Below, in pieces: positions 35,901-48,899 of a stretch of DNA of 64,000 nucleotides (the stretch's first letter is position 1; each line of letters opens with the position of its first letter). A program made the translations under genes and the position numbers. This DNA is from Medicago truncatula (lineage: Eukaryota > Streptophyta > Magnoliopsida > Fabales > Fabaceae), in NCBI RefSeq assembly GCF_003473485.1, contig NC_053043.1, positions 1,312,001-1,376,000 on the forward strand, written 5' to 3'. The notes under the pieces are model-generated. The model ran no database searches. It had not been told where the DNA came from and worked only from the letters and a program-made list of their open reading frames with translations.

Positions 35901-38900
35901 GCATTTTTTTTTTTTTTGAAGACCATATGCATATGATACACCATTATTTTAAATTTTATTTTTTAAGCATGATCAAGTGGAACCAGTGAACCATCTTTAA
36001 ATAACTAAATAGGATAAAAAAGTGTGCTCAGAAGCAATTGTGCATCAATTACAAATAAATTTAATCTACAGTTTTAGCCCACCTTAAAGTGTTCCAGTGG
36101 ATACTTGACCTCAGCCAAACTGATTTGACCCTACAAGACAATATTCACTTTATAAGATGGATATAATTATGGGCAGACAAGTCCAGCACATAAAGAACTA
36201 GGTGAAAAATGGAAATAAATATGGCAGAAAAAAATAACATCCTAATGTGCCTCAAAATGCTTCAACACACACACACAAAACTAGTTCCATTTTTAAATAG
36301 TTGTATGCACACATATCTTTTGCACCGTATATGATTGTCATACTCATTTCCTATTGTACTGTCAATTGTGGGGGGTACAATGCCATTAGATGCTTGTACT
36401 CTTAACATTTGATATCATGCTTATGGTCAAAGTGGTTCTTCCAGTGTGCCAGCAATAAATGTTTGTCTTGTGGCAGGGACAGTGATACTTGCTTATGTTA
36501 ACTTGAATATGCTGATTGTTGAATGAAAGCATTATCCTTCAGTTTTAAAATACAGACACAGTCATAAAAGAAAAGATGGCTAATTTGTGAAAGTGAAACA
36601 GAGTAGTTGCTCAGGATGTCCATCAAGCATGCACACACAGAATGTGTATTTTTTATTAAAAAAGAAAGAAAGAAATATTATTAGACGAGATGGCTAAAAT
36701 GCACAAGATGAAAAGCAATACTCCAAAAGAAACCACAACACTGAAATAAAGAGCACCTTATATAACATAACCAAGAATTGCATTGTTCCGCGACTTTTCA
36801 AAATCAAAGTATGCTATCCACAAAGAACTAAAAGAAACATCGTCATACCTTATAAGATTCAACGAATTTCGGTATATCAGCAGCCGATTCAAGTGAATCC
36901 ATTTTTGCTCCCTGCTTTTCAGAAATGCTTTGCAGGAGCTCCTTTACCCCTGCATCCAAGAGGTTTGCCAAAGTAAAGCAAATGACTAACTCAACACCAA
37001 TGAAAAGGTTTATTCGAGTTCAATTTGAATCTCATATTGACGTCAAATCTCATGTATCATGTAAAGAGCGATCCAAGTATCAGAAGGATAAAATATGAAA
37101 AATCATTTTTAAAACTGATAATTTTCTTTATTAGTATTAATCTAATAAAAAATCACCAAATCGGGTTAAAGAAATGTCAGCGAGATCTAATATCTGCACA
37201 GCATATTTCAACAAGATTTTTTTTTATAGCAATAGTTTTACTGACAACACATCATCAATCCTGTCAAATATACATTTAGCCTACAATTTCTTTCAACTAT
37301 TAAAAGAAAGAAAGAAATAAACAACCCACATACCTATGTCCATTAGACCAAGACCTATTTTTGACTGATAAATAGCTCTCATTGACAAAACAATCTTTTT
37401 GTCAATTTGTTCTTCGACAAGCCTTTGAGATTTCCGATCATATACCTAAAGCCAAAATAAGATGAAGTAAATCAATAACATACTGAAAGGGTGAGAAGGA
37501 ACAAATATGGAATAAAAAATGCCAGTATTTAGTATTGTGTTTCTAGTTTCTTCAAATTATCTTAAGGATATTTCTAGTTCTCTACTTTGATGAAGTTGTT
37601 GAACCAATACAATTCAAATTCACGAGACTATAAAAAAGGTATGAACAACCAATGTTTATATATTTTTTCTGTAGCCTTCGTCTAAATATGATGAATGTGA
37701 TTCTGGTTCGGATCATCCTGATAAAACTTGAAACATACAACCATGTATGATCTATGTCTTCAGATTTTTAAATAAAAGAAAGTAGAAATTGGTATGGAAA
37801 GAAATATGGCATACCAGAATATGGGAAGAACTTGATCCAGATCGAATACCAACATCATAGGATGAGAAATGGGCCCATTCACTCATTTTGAAGAGCCAGC
37901 TACATATACCGAAAAATAAACAAGTTACTTCAATTATCTCGTGATATACAGACCATAAATATATAGCTGCAGTCCATATACATGTCAATACAATACTGTT
38001 AAATAATCCCTTAGGTAAAAAATAAAAATCATGTTCTCCTGTCTCTTGAGGCTTAAATTAGTAGCAACATGCAAATAATGTACCCATATGAAGCCTGCTT
38101 ATCTGTCAAGAATCCTCCAGTCATCACCTGGTTTCCAGTCCCTTCGTCAAAACAAAGAGTTAAGTGGATCATGCTGTTCAACTGGTCAGAAATCTGAAGA
38201 ACCTCACCACAAACAGGGCAGCAATTCAACAGTGGTTCCCTGCTACACAAGAAGGTAGCTAATCACATAAGAATCAAAGAAATGTAAACAAACATCACCA
38301 GGAAAATTTATAACAAGCAGTAAATATATCTCCACTGCTAGCAAAAGACGACAGGCATACAAAACCAAAGCTTTTAGTCTTTTGTATTCTAGATGCATCA
38401 TTACTTTTCTTGTTGTAAAGCAAGAAGGGAAGCCAATTCATCCATGCTCACAACACCATCTCCGTTCTTGTCAGCTGCTTTGAACAGCTCCTCTTTCTAT
38501 TAAAAAAAAGAATTGTATATTACTGAAACGGTATAATTCGTATTATACAAAACTAGATATTATATTGTAAATTCATTTTAGGATTTACAAAGCGAAGATG
38601 CATTATTTGAACCTTAAGCCTCAGACCTTCTGTAGTGAAGATTTGGACTTTGATATGACCAAAAAAGCTAATTTCCATTGTCCAAATTTGAGATTCTAAA
38701 TTTTAACATTCAGATTTTATTAGTTTATATAAGCCATAATATCTTAAACTAGAAGATACAAAAAATATGAATCGAAGTCCAAATCCATACCCAGGTATAG
38801 AAGCAAACTAGTGATAATATAGCAAGAAAGTAAGCCAAAACAAAAACTAACAGCACTGTGTAATGCGTAAAATAGTTTGAACCTTTCTGGTTGCTAATTG

Positions 38901-41007
38901 GTTACCAAAAGCATCAATCAGATCAGAAAATTCAGAAAATGAAAGCATCCCATCTCCATTGTAGTCCTGCATAAAGCATTATTGGATGTCACTGAATAAG
39001 ATAAAAGATTAGAAATGTTCTTCTATGTATTCAACTTATATAAACATCCTTTCAAGTTTGAAGACCCTCCAATAGAGAAAAGGAGACAGCATGAATAAAC
39101 TGACATTATCACCTATTAATATCTACTAGTGGTAGCAATTTGTGTAACATGTTGCAAATGTGTCAGTATCAGAACAGTCTCAGCATCAATCCATGGTGCA
39201 ATTTTGGTTTAACACAAATACCCTAATGTAGAGAGATGAGGCAGTTACTATATATCATCATTTCTTGTGCTTCGCTTATAAGTCTTTGGTTTAAATCTCA
39301 CGATAAGCATGGGTTATCAGAAAGTAGAGGAAGATCAAACTTACCATGATGGATAAAATGCGTCTAACAAAGCCTTTTTCTGTTTCAATTGGATCCTGTT
39401 CATTTTCACTTATAATTGTTAGAAAAATTTACCACACCCTAACAAAAACAGAATTGTATTGTATTAGTATATCATATACCTCTACAGAGCATGAAATGGA
39501 GATGTTGCCAACCACTTTTCCAGGGACTGATGGATCTAAAAGGTTGAATGTTTCAATGTCAGAATCAGAATCCTGCACCACCGTGTCATTCAAAATGAAA
39601 GTGTGTAAAATGAATAATGCTGAAAGGACAAAGAAGAAGCTGATACTTTAACTAGTCTAATATCTGTGATTTCTTGAAAAGAAAAAAAAACAAAGTTTCC
39701 TTACCTGGGACAGAAATTCAAGCAGATCAATCTCACAGTATCCAACAAGAGTATTGCTGGACAGTTTGTTGGTCTACATGAGAGAGAAAAATCAAACTTA
39801 GACACAATGTTTGAGGGCAAGGGACCCAAAGTTATAACAGTTCAACAATTTTAGTTTGTATACTAGATGCAGTTTTTTTTTCTTTCACGTAAAACAATAA
39901 TCAACAACTAAAGATTTTTTCATTAGGTGTAGTCAGTTATATTTACCAAACAACGATATAAATCAACTGTCATAATTCATATCTAAAGATAGAACATTTG
40001 ACTAAAAATCTTTCTCATTCGTTTTATTTATTGTTTTCTCTTGATCTTCTTTATCTCTAACTAACAACCTATCCTCCATCAGATCTACCCTTATTAAAGG
40101 TGCTTCTATGCACTTCTCGGCATATGTACAAACCACCTGAGTAACATTCTACCGCCGTTTCTATAAAGGAACTACCGATTCTTTTTCCCTAATTCTATCT
40201 TGTCATGTATGACACCTCATCCAGCATAGCATTCTCACCTCAGCAACAATAATCTTATTTTCCCGTTGACATTTTACTGCCCTGCATTTTGTTCCGTACA
40301 CACAACATAGAATGTCTTACAGTTAAGTGGTAAAACTTCCCTTAAAACTTGAAACATTTATGGGTTTCAACTATCCTACTTGAATGCTATGACTAACACG
40401 GCCTTCTATATTGTTGTCATTTTGTATGATGGATATCCAAGTTAAACATGAGACTTATGCTAAGGCATGTTAGTATTTATTACTGAACTTCCACTCCTTC
40501 CATGCATAACGAATGAAAAGGTAATGTTGTTAAATATTATAACACACCTCATAAACAGAAACTCTTGCAATATGAGGCCCATTTTGTTCCAAGAGAAGTT
40601 TCTTTTCCTGCAGAAGAAAATACCAGCCACACAAAAGAATGACAAGTACCTATCAATTGATCAATGTATTTTGATTTTGATTAAAAAAAAAATAAAAAAG
40701 AAAGGAAAAGAGAACTGACGGAATTCCAAACTGGTTTATCTGTCTGATCAGATGATTTGGTACGGAAAGTCTGTTCGCCGAGAGAAAGGCAGGCAATCCA
40801 TTTGTCCTTGAATTGCATCTCCGCGCGGAGGAGGGCGAAGAGAGCGATTCCAGTGAAGGTGTCGACGGAGAGGAGTTTGTTACTGCTGCTAGTAGAAGGA
40901 GTTTTACGGTGGCGATGAAGGTGAAGACGGTTTTTGAGGCGAGCACGACGCGATCCTTTATTCCCTTCTCCTGTTGATTCTGACAGTTTGGAGTATTCGT
41001 GACCCAT
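32914..41007 (-). CDS. PSD: phosphatidylserine decarboxylase with C2 and EF-hand domains (PSD2/PSD3 type), 631 aa
   Basis: Converts phosphatidylserine to phosphatidylethanolamine on endomembranes. Nineteen phase-consistent exons on the minus strand: 40720-41007, 40548-40607, 39705-39773, 39480-39572, 39345-39395, 38883-38966, 38405-38496, 38084-38239, 37815-37899, 37334-37445, 36849-36949, 36083-36130, 35232-35378, 34583-34678, 34425-34499, 34215-34307, 33510-33596, 33366-33416 and 32914-33021. Residues about 50-170 form a C2 domain (KDKWIACLSLGEQTFRT, TDKPVWNSEKKLLLEQ). EF-hand loops are DYNGDGMLSFSE (188-199) and DKNGDGVVSMDE (224-235). The catalytic part includes CCPVCGE, NQVMTGGFLTDKQASYGW, TFNEFFIRELKPGSRPI, QDYHRFHLPVSG, and FGGST (585-589), where self-cleavage before Ser588 makes the pyruvoyl group. 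MGHEYS fits an N-myristoylation start. Length agrees with Arabidopsis PSD2/PSD3. Confidence 0.96.
35891..35932 (-). repeat. T-tract micro-insertion with 14 bp duplication
   Basis: AAGACCATATGCAT at 35891-35904 and 35919-35932 flanks thirteen T plus G, i.e. C plus A-run on the minus strand. Lies in a PSD intron. Confidence 0.7.
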
Positions 41008-41077
41008 CCTTCCTCCCTCTTCTGACGATGCGATTCTGATTGATTGATTCAGATACTACTATACTAGAGATAGTGCG

Positions 41078-41860
41078 TAGGTAGGTTCCACCTAAGCAAT
41101 ACCAATTCTCATTCTCATTTCTTTACTTTACTTTGCCGCCGGAGAATTATTATTATTATTATTATTCGCCATTCAATTCAATTCAATATTTGTAGCAGTT
41201 GTGTATACAAAGGAACGAATAGTCTTCAACAAACAAACACACATTCATTTTGTAGTTTTCACATACAAACTAGGAACTACACATTTTATTTCTGTTTATT
41301 TTTGGTCCACATGTCCAAGTATATAGGAAGAGGAGAAGGGAAGGAACCTAAAAATTCCACAAGTAAGGAATATATATCCATCCATCATGCTTTATCTCTT
41401 TTTTGTCACAACATAATAATATATGGTGCTTGAAAAGCATGCGAATACTTGCATCACACATCCCTAACCATACAAACAAAGGAACAGAACATTGAAAATT
41501 GACTCAAAGTTTGAATGTTTAAGTTTTGAAAAAATCGTAGTACGATTGGATGAATCAAGTTTGAGTTGCTATTGAAAAAATCGTAGCAGGATGATTGTAG
41601 TATGATTTTTTCGATAAGGCATATTACAGTATTGTTACCTGCTCCATCGTAGTACGATTCTGCGTAATCTTGCATACTATTTAAGGTTTCGTTCTTCAAG
41701 TTTTTGGGTGTGGCTTTGAGAGAGAAACCTATGAATACAAATGAGGTAATTTTAGGGTTGAGTGTCTTTGTAGTGAGGTTCTCTTGAGGTTGGGAAACAT
41801 TGTAAACATCTTCGGTAGTGAGAATTTCACCATTGGAAAGATAAAAGAACTTTCTTTAGG
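41078..41860. other. PSD promoter region and spacer
   Basis: Contains an (ATT)n tract at about 41148-41166 and a short repeated motif AAAATCGTAGTA(C/G) near 41530-41610. No gene seen. Confidence 0.4.
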
Positions 41861-42848
41861 GTCCGTTTGGTGAGCATGATAGAGAGATAGGATATGATTA
41901 TTTCAATCTTCTATTTGGTGCAACAATGAGATAGGATAAATCATTCCTTTTACCTATCCTATCCTATCACGCCTTTGTATTTTCTATCTAAGTTTAGATT
42001 GGGTTAAAATTAACCTGTTTAAAAAATGAATCTTCTTCTTGCGCCTCTCATCATCTCAAATGAATCATTTATCCATTCCTATCATCTTCTTCTTCCTCTT
42101 TTTTCTATTTTCTCCATTTTAATTATCGATTTCAATTTATTTTTTATTGAATACATTTTTTTTCTTCTTCTTGCTGTGGACTTCTATTTATTTTTTATCA
42201 GTTTCTATTCCTTTTTTTTTTTCCGATTTCAAAATGATCTAATTCTTTTTATTATCATTACTGTATCGATAATCATTCAGTTCCTATTCCTTTTTTTTTT
42301 TTTGTTTCTTTATCAATTAAATCATTCTATCGATAATTTTTTTGTTTACCATAATCAATTTCTATTCCTTCTATCTTTCAGAATGTTATTGATAATCATT
42401 TTGAAAGTTCAATTTTTTAAATTCATTTTTTTTTTATGGATTTGTCTTCCTTTTTTTTTTTATTTCTAAATTCAATTTTTTTATGCATTTGAACTTTCCT
42501 CCTCTTTTTTTTTTTCTTTTAGATTTCTATTCTTTATTCTTTTTTCATTTCAGATTCCTTTTGATTTTGTTTTTTTATGGCCCTCCATGAATTTCAAATT
42601 TTTCCTCTATTATGTGATGTTGTTGTAATATGTATAATACAAAAATCTATTAAAATATGTTAAAAATTTTATTAATTATATGGGTAATTTTATAATTAAA
42701 TATGATAAAATATTATTATCCTGGTCCTTATCATGTGTGCATTAAACACATGATAGGATAAGTGTTATCATGTTTATATTATATCATGTCTTTATCCAGT
42801 TTAATATCATATCATGTCTCTATCTTATCATGCGCACCAAACAGATCC
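41860..42848. mobile_element. 989 bp PIF/Harbinger-type non-autonomous element
   Basis: TTA duplications at 41857-41859 and 42849-42851 bound TIRs GGGTCCGTTTGGTGAGCATGATA and (complement) GGATCTGTTTGGTGCGCATGATA. Subterminal TATCCTATC-type repeats follow. The middle is a long T/C-rich tract that makes an open frame (42026-42469) without coding character. No transposase. Confidence 0.75.
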
Positions 42849-43133
42849 TTAGTGTTTTCTTTTATGATTCATTGAGAGTGGGGGTGACATGAAAAATGGG
42901 TAGAAATTAGGTTGTGTTTTTGTGAGCTCATGTGCTAATTTCTTGCAACTCATTTGTATCACTTTCATCTTAAGTGGATCGGAGAGGTGCTCTCTCCCCC
43001 AGAGTAGGTCATATTGGACCGAACTGGGTCAACAATTTCTTGGTGTGTTTGTTTCTCTTCTCACTTTATCTTATGATTGTGGTTTTGAGCTTTTCACTTT
43101 GATTCCTAGATTAGATCTAGGTGTTGTTATTGT

Positions 43134-43813
43134 TAGAGCTGTCAAAACGGGCGGCCCGACCCTAAACGGGCCGGCCCTAGCGGGCTTCGGGCTTTAGCGG
43201 GCCGGGCCAAAAAGCCCGGTTGACAAAACGGGCTTGAAATATACTACCCGAGCCCGGCCCTACACGGGCTGGCCCGTATTAAAAATAATATATATTTTTT
43301 TATTTTAAAAAAGTAATATAAAACACTGCTATAATTTTTTTATAAATAATATTTTTAATATGTTTAAATAATGTCTAGCCCAAAAGTAAATTGTAAATAT
43401 TTTCGTACAAACGTCGTAAACTAAAACGACGAGGAAAATGATTTTAAATAAATTAGATATGTTATGGTTATAGATATTTATATATTCGATCTTTAAAACT
43501 ATAAATAACGAAATGAATAAATATAATTTTATATTATATTTATATTTGTGTTAATTCATTGAATTTTCACTTTTGTTTTTTACTTTGATAATCAATTAAG
43601 TAAATAATTATTTGAAAAATATATATAATTTATAGATTTTTTTTTTGTTATGCGGGCTAACGGGCTACCCGCGGCCCATTCGGGCTAGCCCTAACGGGTA
43701 CCGGACTTTTAAGGGCCGGGCTAAAAAGCCCTATTAAAATTCGGGCTCAATATTTTAGGCCCAAGCCCTATATTTATTCGGGCTAAACGGGCCGGCCCGT
43801 TTTGACAACTCTA
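43134..43813. mobile_element. 680 bp hAT-type element with exact 8 bp duplication
   Basis: GTTATTGT flanks it at 43126-43133 and 43814-43821. TIRs are TAGAGCTGTCAAAACGGGC and (complement) TAGAGTTGTCAAAACGGGC. Both ends are packed with GGGC, GGGCCGG and AAGCCC subterminal motifs, in sharp GC contrast to an AT-rich core. Exact duplication and crisp TIRs suggest a fairly recent insertion. No transposase. Confidence 0.9.
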
Positions 43814-44487
43814 GTTATTGTTGCTGCTGCTTGTGATTACTTAAATATTGGTTACTATTTTCCTTTACTCCACACATCTTTATTTCATTAGTGCGAGTTT
43901 TGAATTCGAATTCAGAACAAAACATAGATTTACAAGGTTCAGAAGACAACTAGCTATCAAATACTATAAAAGTAGACAAAGTGATAGCCGCAAAGCCTAC
44001 TAACATGTTTACATGATCGATGTACACCTTGTATTGTTCAATGTTGAGTGTGCCTATTTACTCAATAATAACTTAATAACATGGTTAGTCTACTTAATAA
44101 TATGGCTAAGTGTGAGCACACCCAAAAATAGAATGCCTCTAATACATGCTAAATTTAGAAATTATTCCTTTAAATAATCAAATATTATAAATTCCAATAT
44201 GATGAATACACAAATTTTCATAAAAAAGATTACAGACCCTTAAAGAATGTTCCGAGGGATTCGTTAGCATTTTCCTTATTATTATGCTATGAAATGACTG
44301 CAAAAAGCAACAACTAAATCTATAAAAATGAAAAGGAATTGCTATGTGGTAATCAAAAGGAAAAAAAATGAAAAAAGAACTTTTATGAGGTAACTGAAAG
44401 GAAAAAAATAATGAACATGAACTGCCATAAAAAAAAAAAAAAAAAAGGCTATAGTACCATATATCTATTTTGGAAGTAACAATGTTC

Positions 44488-44600
44488 AGCAAAAATAGGA
44501 GTGGCCTAGTGGTGAAAGTTATGAAGGGTTGTTGTCAGGTAGTTGGTTTGAAGTCATAACTGCAGTTAGTGCAATTGTCTGAGATGTGAGACTGAGTCTT
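44488..44600 (+). mobile_element. possible tRNA-like SINE fragment
   Basis: GTGGCCTAGTGGTGAAAG resembles an A box, and GGTTTGAAGTC about 40 bp on is a degraded B box. No tail or duplication found. Confidence 0.35.
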
Positions 44601-44694
44601 CCTTTGTATGATCACATGCTCTGGTATATGGATTCTCAATGAGGCAACCATCAAAGATGAATATAGTTGTCGGAGTGAAGACAAAAAACACTTA

Positions 44695-45889
44695 GTGCTT
44701 GTTTGATATACTTTTCAAAAACAGTTTTTAAAAATTGGAAAATAAAAAACCTGTTTGATAATAAAGTTTTAGAAAAGTGTTTTTGGAAATTGTTTTCCAT
44801 TTATCAGTTTTTAAAACTAAAAAACTAAAACAGCTAAAGATTGTTTTGCTTTTCAATTTTGCTTTTCTCTTGCCAAAAACAGAAAACACGCAGAAAATGC
44901 ACATTTTTCATTAATGGCAAACTTGTAATTAATGGTAAAATCTTTTGTTTCTCTCTCAACACTTCTTGCTCTATTTCTATTGGTAGTGTGCACTACTCGT
45001 TCTAGTGTAAGCGGCTAAGGGGTATTGTTCCTTCTTTTTTTGAGCAAATTGTGTCTTTTATTTTATTTAATAAATAAATTGTTATTTTTTTAGAGAATAA
45101 ATAAATTGTTATGTTTTTAATTCTTTTTGAAACAACTATTTTCAATTCATAGTGATATGAAATTAATTTCTATGTAAAATATTTTTATACATGCATCCAA
45201 CCACAACATGAAAAATAGGTATTTTACGAAATATTTTAGTAACTAACTTATAAAATTAGTGATATCATAAAATGATTTGATTGAATGTATGTATAAAAAT
45301 ATTTTACATTGTCGGTGCTTACTAATTAAATTCTTAACTAAAATGAGCACATTATGATGTATTGTTCGAGAGAATCTGAATTTGATTCATGTTTAGAATA
45401 ATTATTGATCAAACTTTATTTAATGTCCCTTTAACTTAAATATCAAATGTCCCTTTAACTTAAATTATATTTAATTTAATTATTTTGTGAATAACAAATT
45501 TTTAATTAAATTATATTTAATTAAATAAACATAAATTGTGATTTATTCAATCATAACTTTTGACATAACAAAAAAGTTTATTGTTTGGACGGTATATTAA
45601 GAAGAAAAGAGAATTTTTATTTTGAAATGAGATTAAAAGAGAATAGTTAAAAAAAAGTAAAATTTATCTTTGTATATCAAACAAATTTTCAGTTTTTATG
45701 TTTTTAAAATATATTTCGAAAATTCATTTGCCAAACAAGTTTTTTCCTTCAGACTTCTCCAAAACAGTTTTCAAAATTGAGATTACCAAACAAATTTTTT
45801 TGTTGATTTCTTTTTCAGAACAGTTTCCTAAAACTGATTTATAAAATAGAATTTAAAAACTAAAAACCAAAACTCTTTCAAACAGGCCC
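44695..45889. mobile_element. 1195 bp PIF/Harbinger-like non-autonomous element
   Basis: TTA at 44692-44694 and 45890-45892. Ends GTGCTTGTTTGATA and (complement) GGGCCTGTTTGAAA, then subterminal AAAACAGTTTT-type repeats on both sides. AT-rich core without transposase. Confidence 0.65.
45069..45112 (-). repeat. T-tract micro-insertion with 17 bp duplication
   Basis: AATAAATAAATTGTTAT at 45069-45085 and 45096-45112 flanks six T then AGAG (minus strand: CTCT plus A-run). Nested in the 44695 element. A related perfect 20 bp duplication with only 4 nt between lies at 45422-45465. Confidence 0.65.
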
Positions 45890-46573
45890 TTAACCTTTCT
45901 ATTTGTAACCCTAGGAACCACCCATGAGAAGCTCCACGGTTGGATCTACACTATGTCCTGCACAAATCAATATCAACCTATTTTGTATAACCAAGGCTCA
46001 CGATTGATTGTAACTAACAATGTCTTACAAGAAATTTCAATTGTTCTCTATAATTTCACGATTGATTCTCAATATCTTATACTTGCTTTTACACATCATT
46101 ATAATTGATGTTATGTATTTGACATAAATTAGATGTCGATAAATAAGTTAACCAATCCATGCCAAACCCATTTCTTGGACTCTTGTGTTTTTTAAGATCA
46201 GTTAGTTCTTCACCCAATTTTACACGTAGTTTTGTCTTTATTTATAACTATAATTAGAATGCCCTTGATCATGATCTTATACCAGAAGGGAAGGAACCTA
46301 ATTCACAAATAGACAATATCATGAAAGGATTGCATCCTTGTGGTGCTTGAAAAGCATACAAGAAAACTAGCTACCAAATATGCAAAAACATAATTAAAAA
46401 AAAACTATGAAGTCTTAAATGTTAATTTATCATTCAATGTTCATTTGCCAGCTTCCTTTATCATTTGATAAAATGTTAAGCTCTTAGAACTAAATTAGCA
46501 CATGAAATATAAAGAAATGCTTTCTCAGTTTTACATATATCATCTAAGCAACACTTGTCAGTGTTTTTTGACA

Positions 46574-46720
46574 AAGTTGATGTCCCGGAAATTTAATCGA
46601 CTGACATTAAAAGACACCAATTAATGTTGATAATTTAGGTGTATGGGACCAAAACCTGAGTTGATGTCCCGGAAATTTAAGTGACTACCAAATTAAAGGA
46701 CATAAATTGATGTAGGTGTA
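46574..46720 (+). repeat. twice-repeated motif in the UGT85 promoter
   Basis: GTTGATGTCCCGGAAATTTAA occurs at about 46575 and 46661, each followed by diverged CGACTG/GTGACT and AGG(T)TGTATGG text, period about 87 bp. Could be promoter duplication or a transposon relic. Confidence 0.5.
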
Positions 46721-46865
46721 TGGAAAGAGATACTGATTCATGTAACATGTCGGTAGTATTGGAAAGATATACAAATCTAAATAAGACTAGTATTTATTTA
46801 TCCATTATCCACTTTGTTTCCAATCCAACAATAGTTCACACTAAAATCAAACTGATTCATGCAAG

Positions 46866-48855
46866 ATGGATTTACTAGCTGGAACAAAGAAGCCACATGC
46901 TCTTCTAATCCCATTTCCAACACAAGGTCACATAAATCCATTTCTCAAACTGGCAAAAATACTTCACAACAAAGGCTTCTACATAACATTTGTCAACACT
47001 GAATTCAACCACAAACGCTTACTCAAATCCATAGGTCCTAATGTTGTCAATTGTTTGCAAGATTTCCAATTTGAAACCATCCCAGATGGTCTCCCTCCCA
47101 CAAACAACATGGATGCAACTCAAAGCATTCCTGATCTTTGTGACTCTACAAGTAAAAACTGTTTGGTACCATTTTGTAAACTTGTATCAAAACTCAATGA
47201 TCCTCCAGTTACTTGCATAATATCAGATGGTGTCATGTCTTTCACTATTCAAGCTTCTCGGCAATTTGGGTTGCCTAATGTTCTCTTTTGGGCTCATAGT
47301 GCTTGTGTTTTCATGAGCTACAAACAAATCAAGAATCTCACGGAAAGAGGCCTAACACCACTTAAAGGTATATACTGCACAGTGCACACCTTTACAATGT
47401 TCACTCTAATATGGTTATATTTTTTTGTCTAACCCTTCGATTTTCAGCGGAAAAGTAGCCTGTTAATTTAGAGTTTGTCTAGGAGATAAGTAAATTCAGA
47501 TACAATGATGTTTCACTAAGGATTCAAATTCGGATTCTCCTGAACGGTTTGTCCTTAACTAATGCTCATTAGCCACTCGTGTTCAACTAAATGGTTATAA
47601 TTTGATTCATATTCTTAACATATGGGTTGGGCCTAACTCGATCCTTACAAAGCTAGGGCTTATCCAATGTAGGACTTCTCAACACCCCTACAGCCTAGGA
47701 CTAGACATATGGAGCGTGACCTGAGTGACTCTATAGCGGGTGGCCCAATGGATATTGGATTAGTTTTTATACCCTCTAAAAATTTGAGTTGGTCCTAACT
47801 CTATTCTTACAAAATCGACTTGTAAATATATATTTAGGTCTTATTTCATTCAATGTGAGATTTCTCGACACATAGAAATGCTAATGTACGTTTTTTTATG
47901 TTAATTTGCAGATGCGAGTTATCTGACAAATGGACATTTAGACACCATCATAGACTGGATCCCTGGCATGAAGAACATTACTTTAAGAAACCTTCCAGGC
48001 ATATATCACACAACAGATCCAAATGATACACTTTTGGACTTTGTTACAGAACAAATAGAAGCAGCTTCAAAAGCTTCTGCTATTATTCTACCAACTTTTG
48101 ATGCCCTGGAGTATGATGTATTGAATGAGCTCTCCACAATGTTTCCTAAACTCTACACATTAGGCCCACTTGATTTGTTCCTTGATAAAATTTCAGAAAA
48201 TAATGGATTTGAATCTATTCAATGCAATTTGTGGAAAGAAGAGAGTGAGTGTCTCAAATGGCTAGATTCACAGGAAGAAAATTCTGTTCTCTATGTGAAT
48301 TTTGGAAGTGTTATAGTCATGAAGTATAACCAGCTAGTTGAATTGGCATGGGGATTAGCAAATAGCAAGAAAAAGTTCTTGTGGGTGATTAGGCCTGATT
48401 TAGTTAAGGGTGAAAGTGAAACATTGCTTGTGCCACAAGAAATTGTGGAAGAAACCAAAGATAGAGGACTAATGGTAGGTTGGTGTCCACAAGAGAAAGT
48501 TCTAAAGCACAAAGCAGTGGGAGGGTTTTTGAGTCACTGTGGTTGGAATTCAACAATTGAAAGTATAAGTAATGGGGTGCCTTTGATTTGCTGTCCAATT
48601 TTCAATGACCAAATTCTGAATTGCAAGTACATTTGTAGTGAATGGAAATTTGGAATGGCTATGGATAGTGATAATGTAACAAGAGATGAAGTGGAGAAGC
48701 TAGTGGTAGAGTTAATAGAGGGTGAAAAGGGTAAGGAGATGAGGATAAAAGCAATTGAGTGGAAGAAAATGGCAGAAGAAGCAACCAATGTTGATGGTTC
48801 ATCCTCTTTGAATTTGGAAAAATTGGTAAGTGAAGTGCTGCTCTTCAAGAGTTAA
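46866..48855 (+). CDS. UGT85-type UDP-glycosyltransferase, 481 aa
   Basis: Family-1 glycosyltransferase that transfers a sugar, probably glucose, from UDP-sugar to a small metabolite in the cytosol. Exons 46866-47367 and 47912-48855 join at GLTPLK|DASYLTNG, the conserved UGT85 intron position. Catalytic His22 in PTQGHINP and its partner Asp121 in CIISDG are present. The 44-residue PSPG box runs W358 to Q401 (WCPQEKVLKHKAVGGFLSHCGWNS ... PIFNDQ). The last Gln and the first Trp are as usual for UDP-glucose users. Nearest known types are UGT85A (7-deoxyloganetin or cyanohydrin glucosyltransferases); the true acceptor cannot be read from sequence. Intron 47368-47911 holds worn repeat sequence. 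Confidence 0.93.
47470..47880. repeat. unclassified repeat remnants in the UGT85 intron
   Basis: Two diverged units share GTTGG(G)(C/T)CCTAACTC(G/T)AT and TTACAAA and T(C)CAATGT(A/G)GGA(C)TTCTC (47626-47680 and 47790-47875). Such text is common in legume repeats; I cannot assign a family. Confidence 0.4.
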
Positions 48856-48899
48856 GGCTTACAAGTTCAATTTAGATATTGCTGCAAATAAAATCTTCC

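Noticed and set aside
36290-36560. Unique-looking sequence in a PSD intron that resembles a gene 3'UTR
   Set aside because: No open frame, tail or duplication to support a retrocopy.
42026-42469. 147-residue Phe/Leu/Ile-rich ORF
   Set aside because: Arises from T/C-rich filler inside a Harbinger-type element; looks like a membrane protein only by composition.
45422-45465. 20 bp perfect duplication separated by 4 nt
   Set aside because: Lacks an A-run insert, so it was not counted in the micro-insertion class; simple short tandem duplication is enough.
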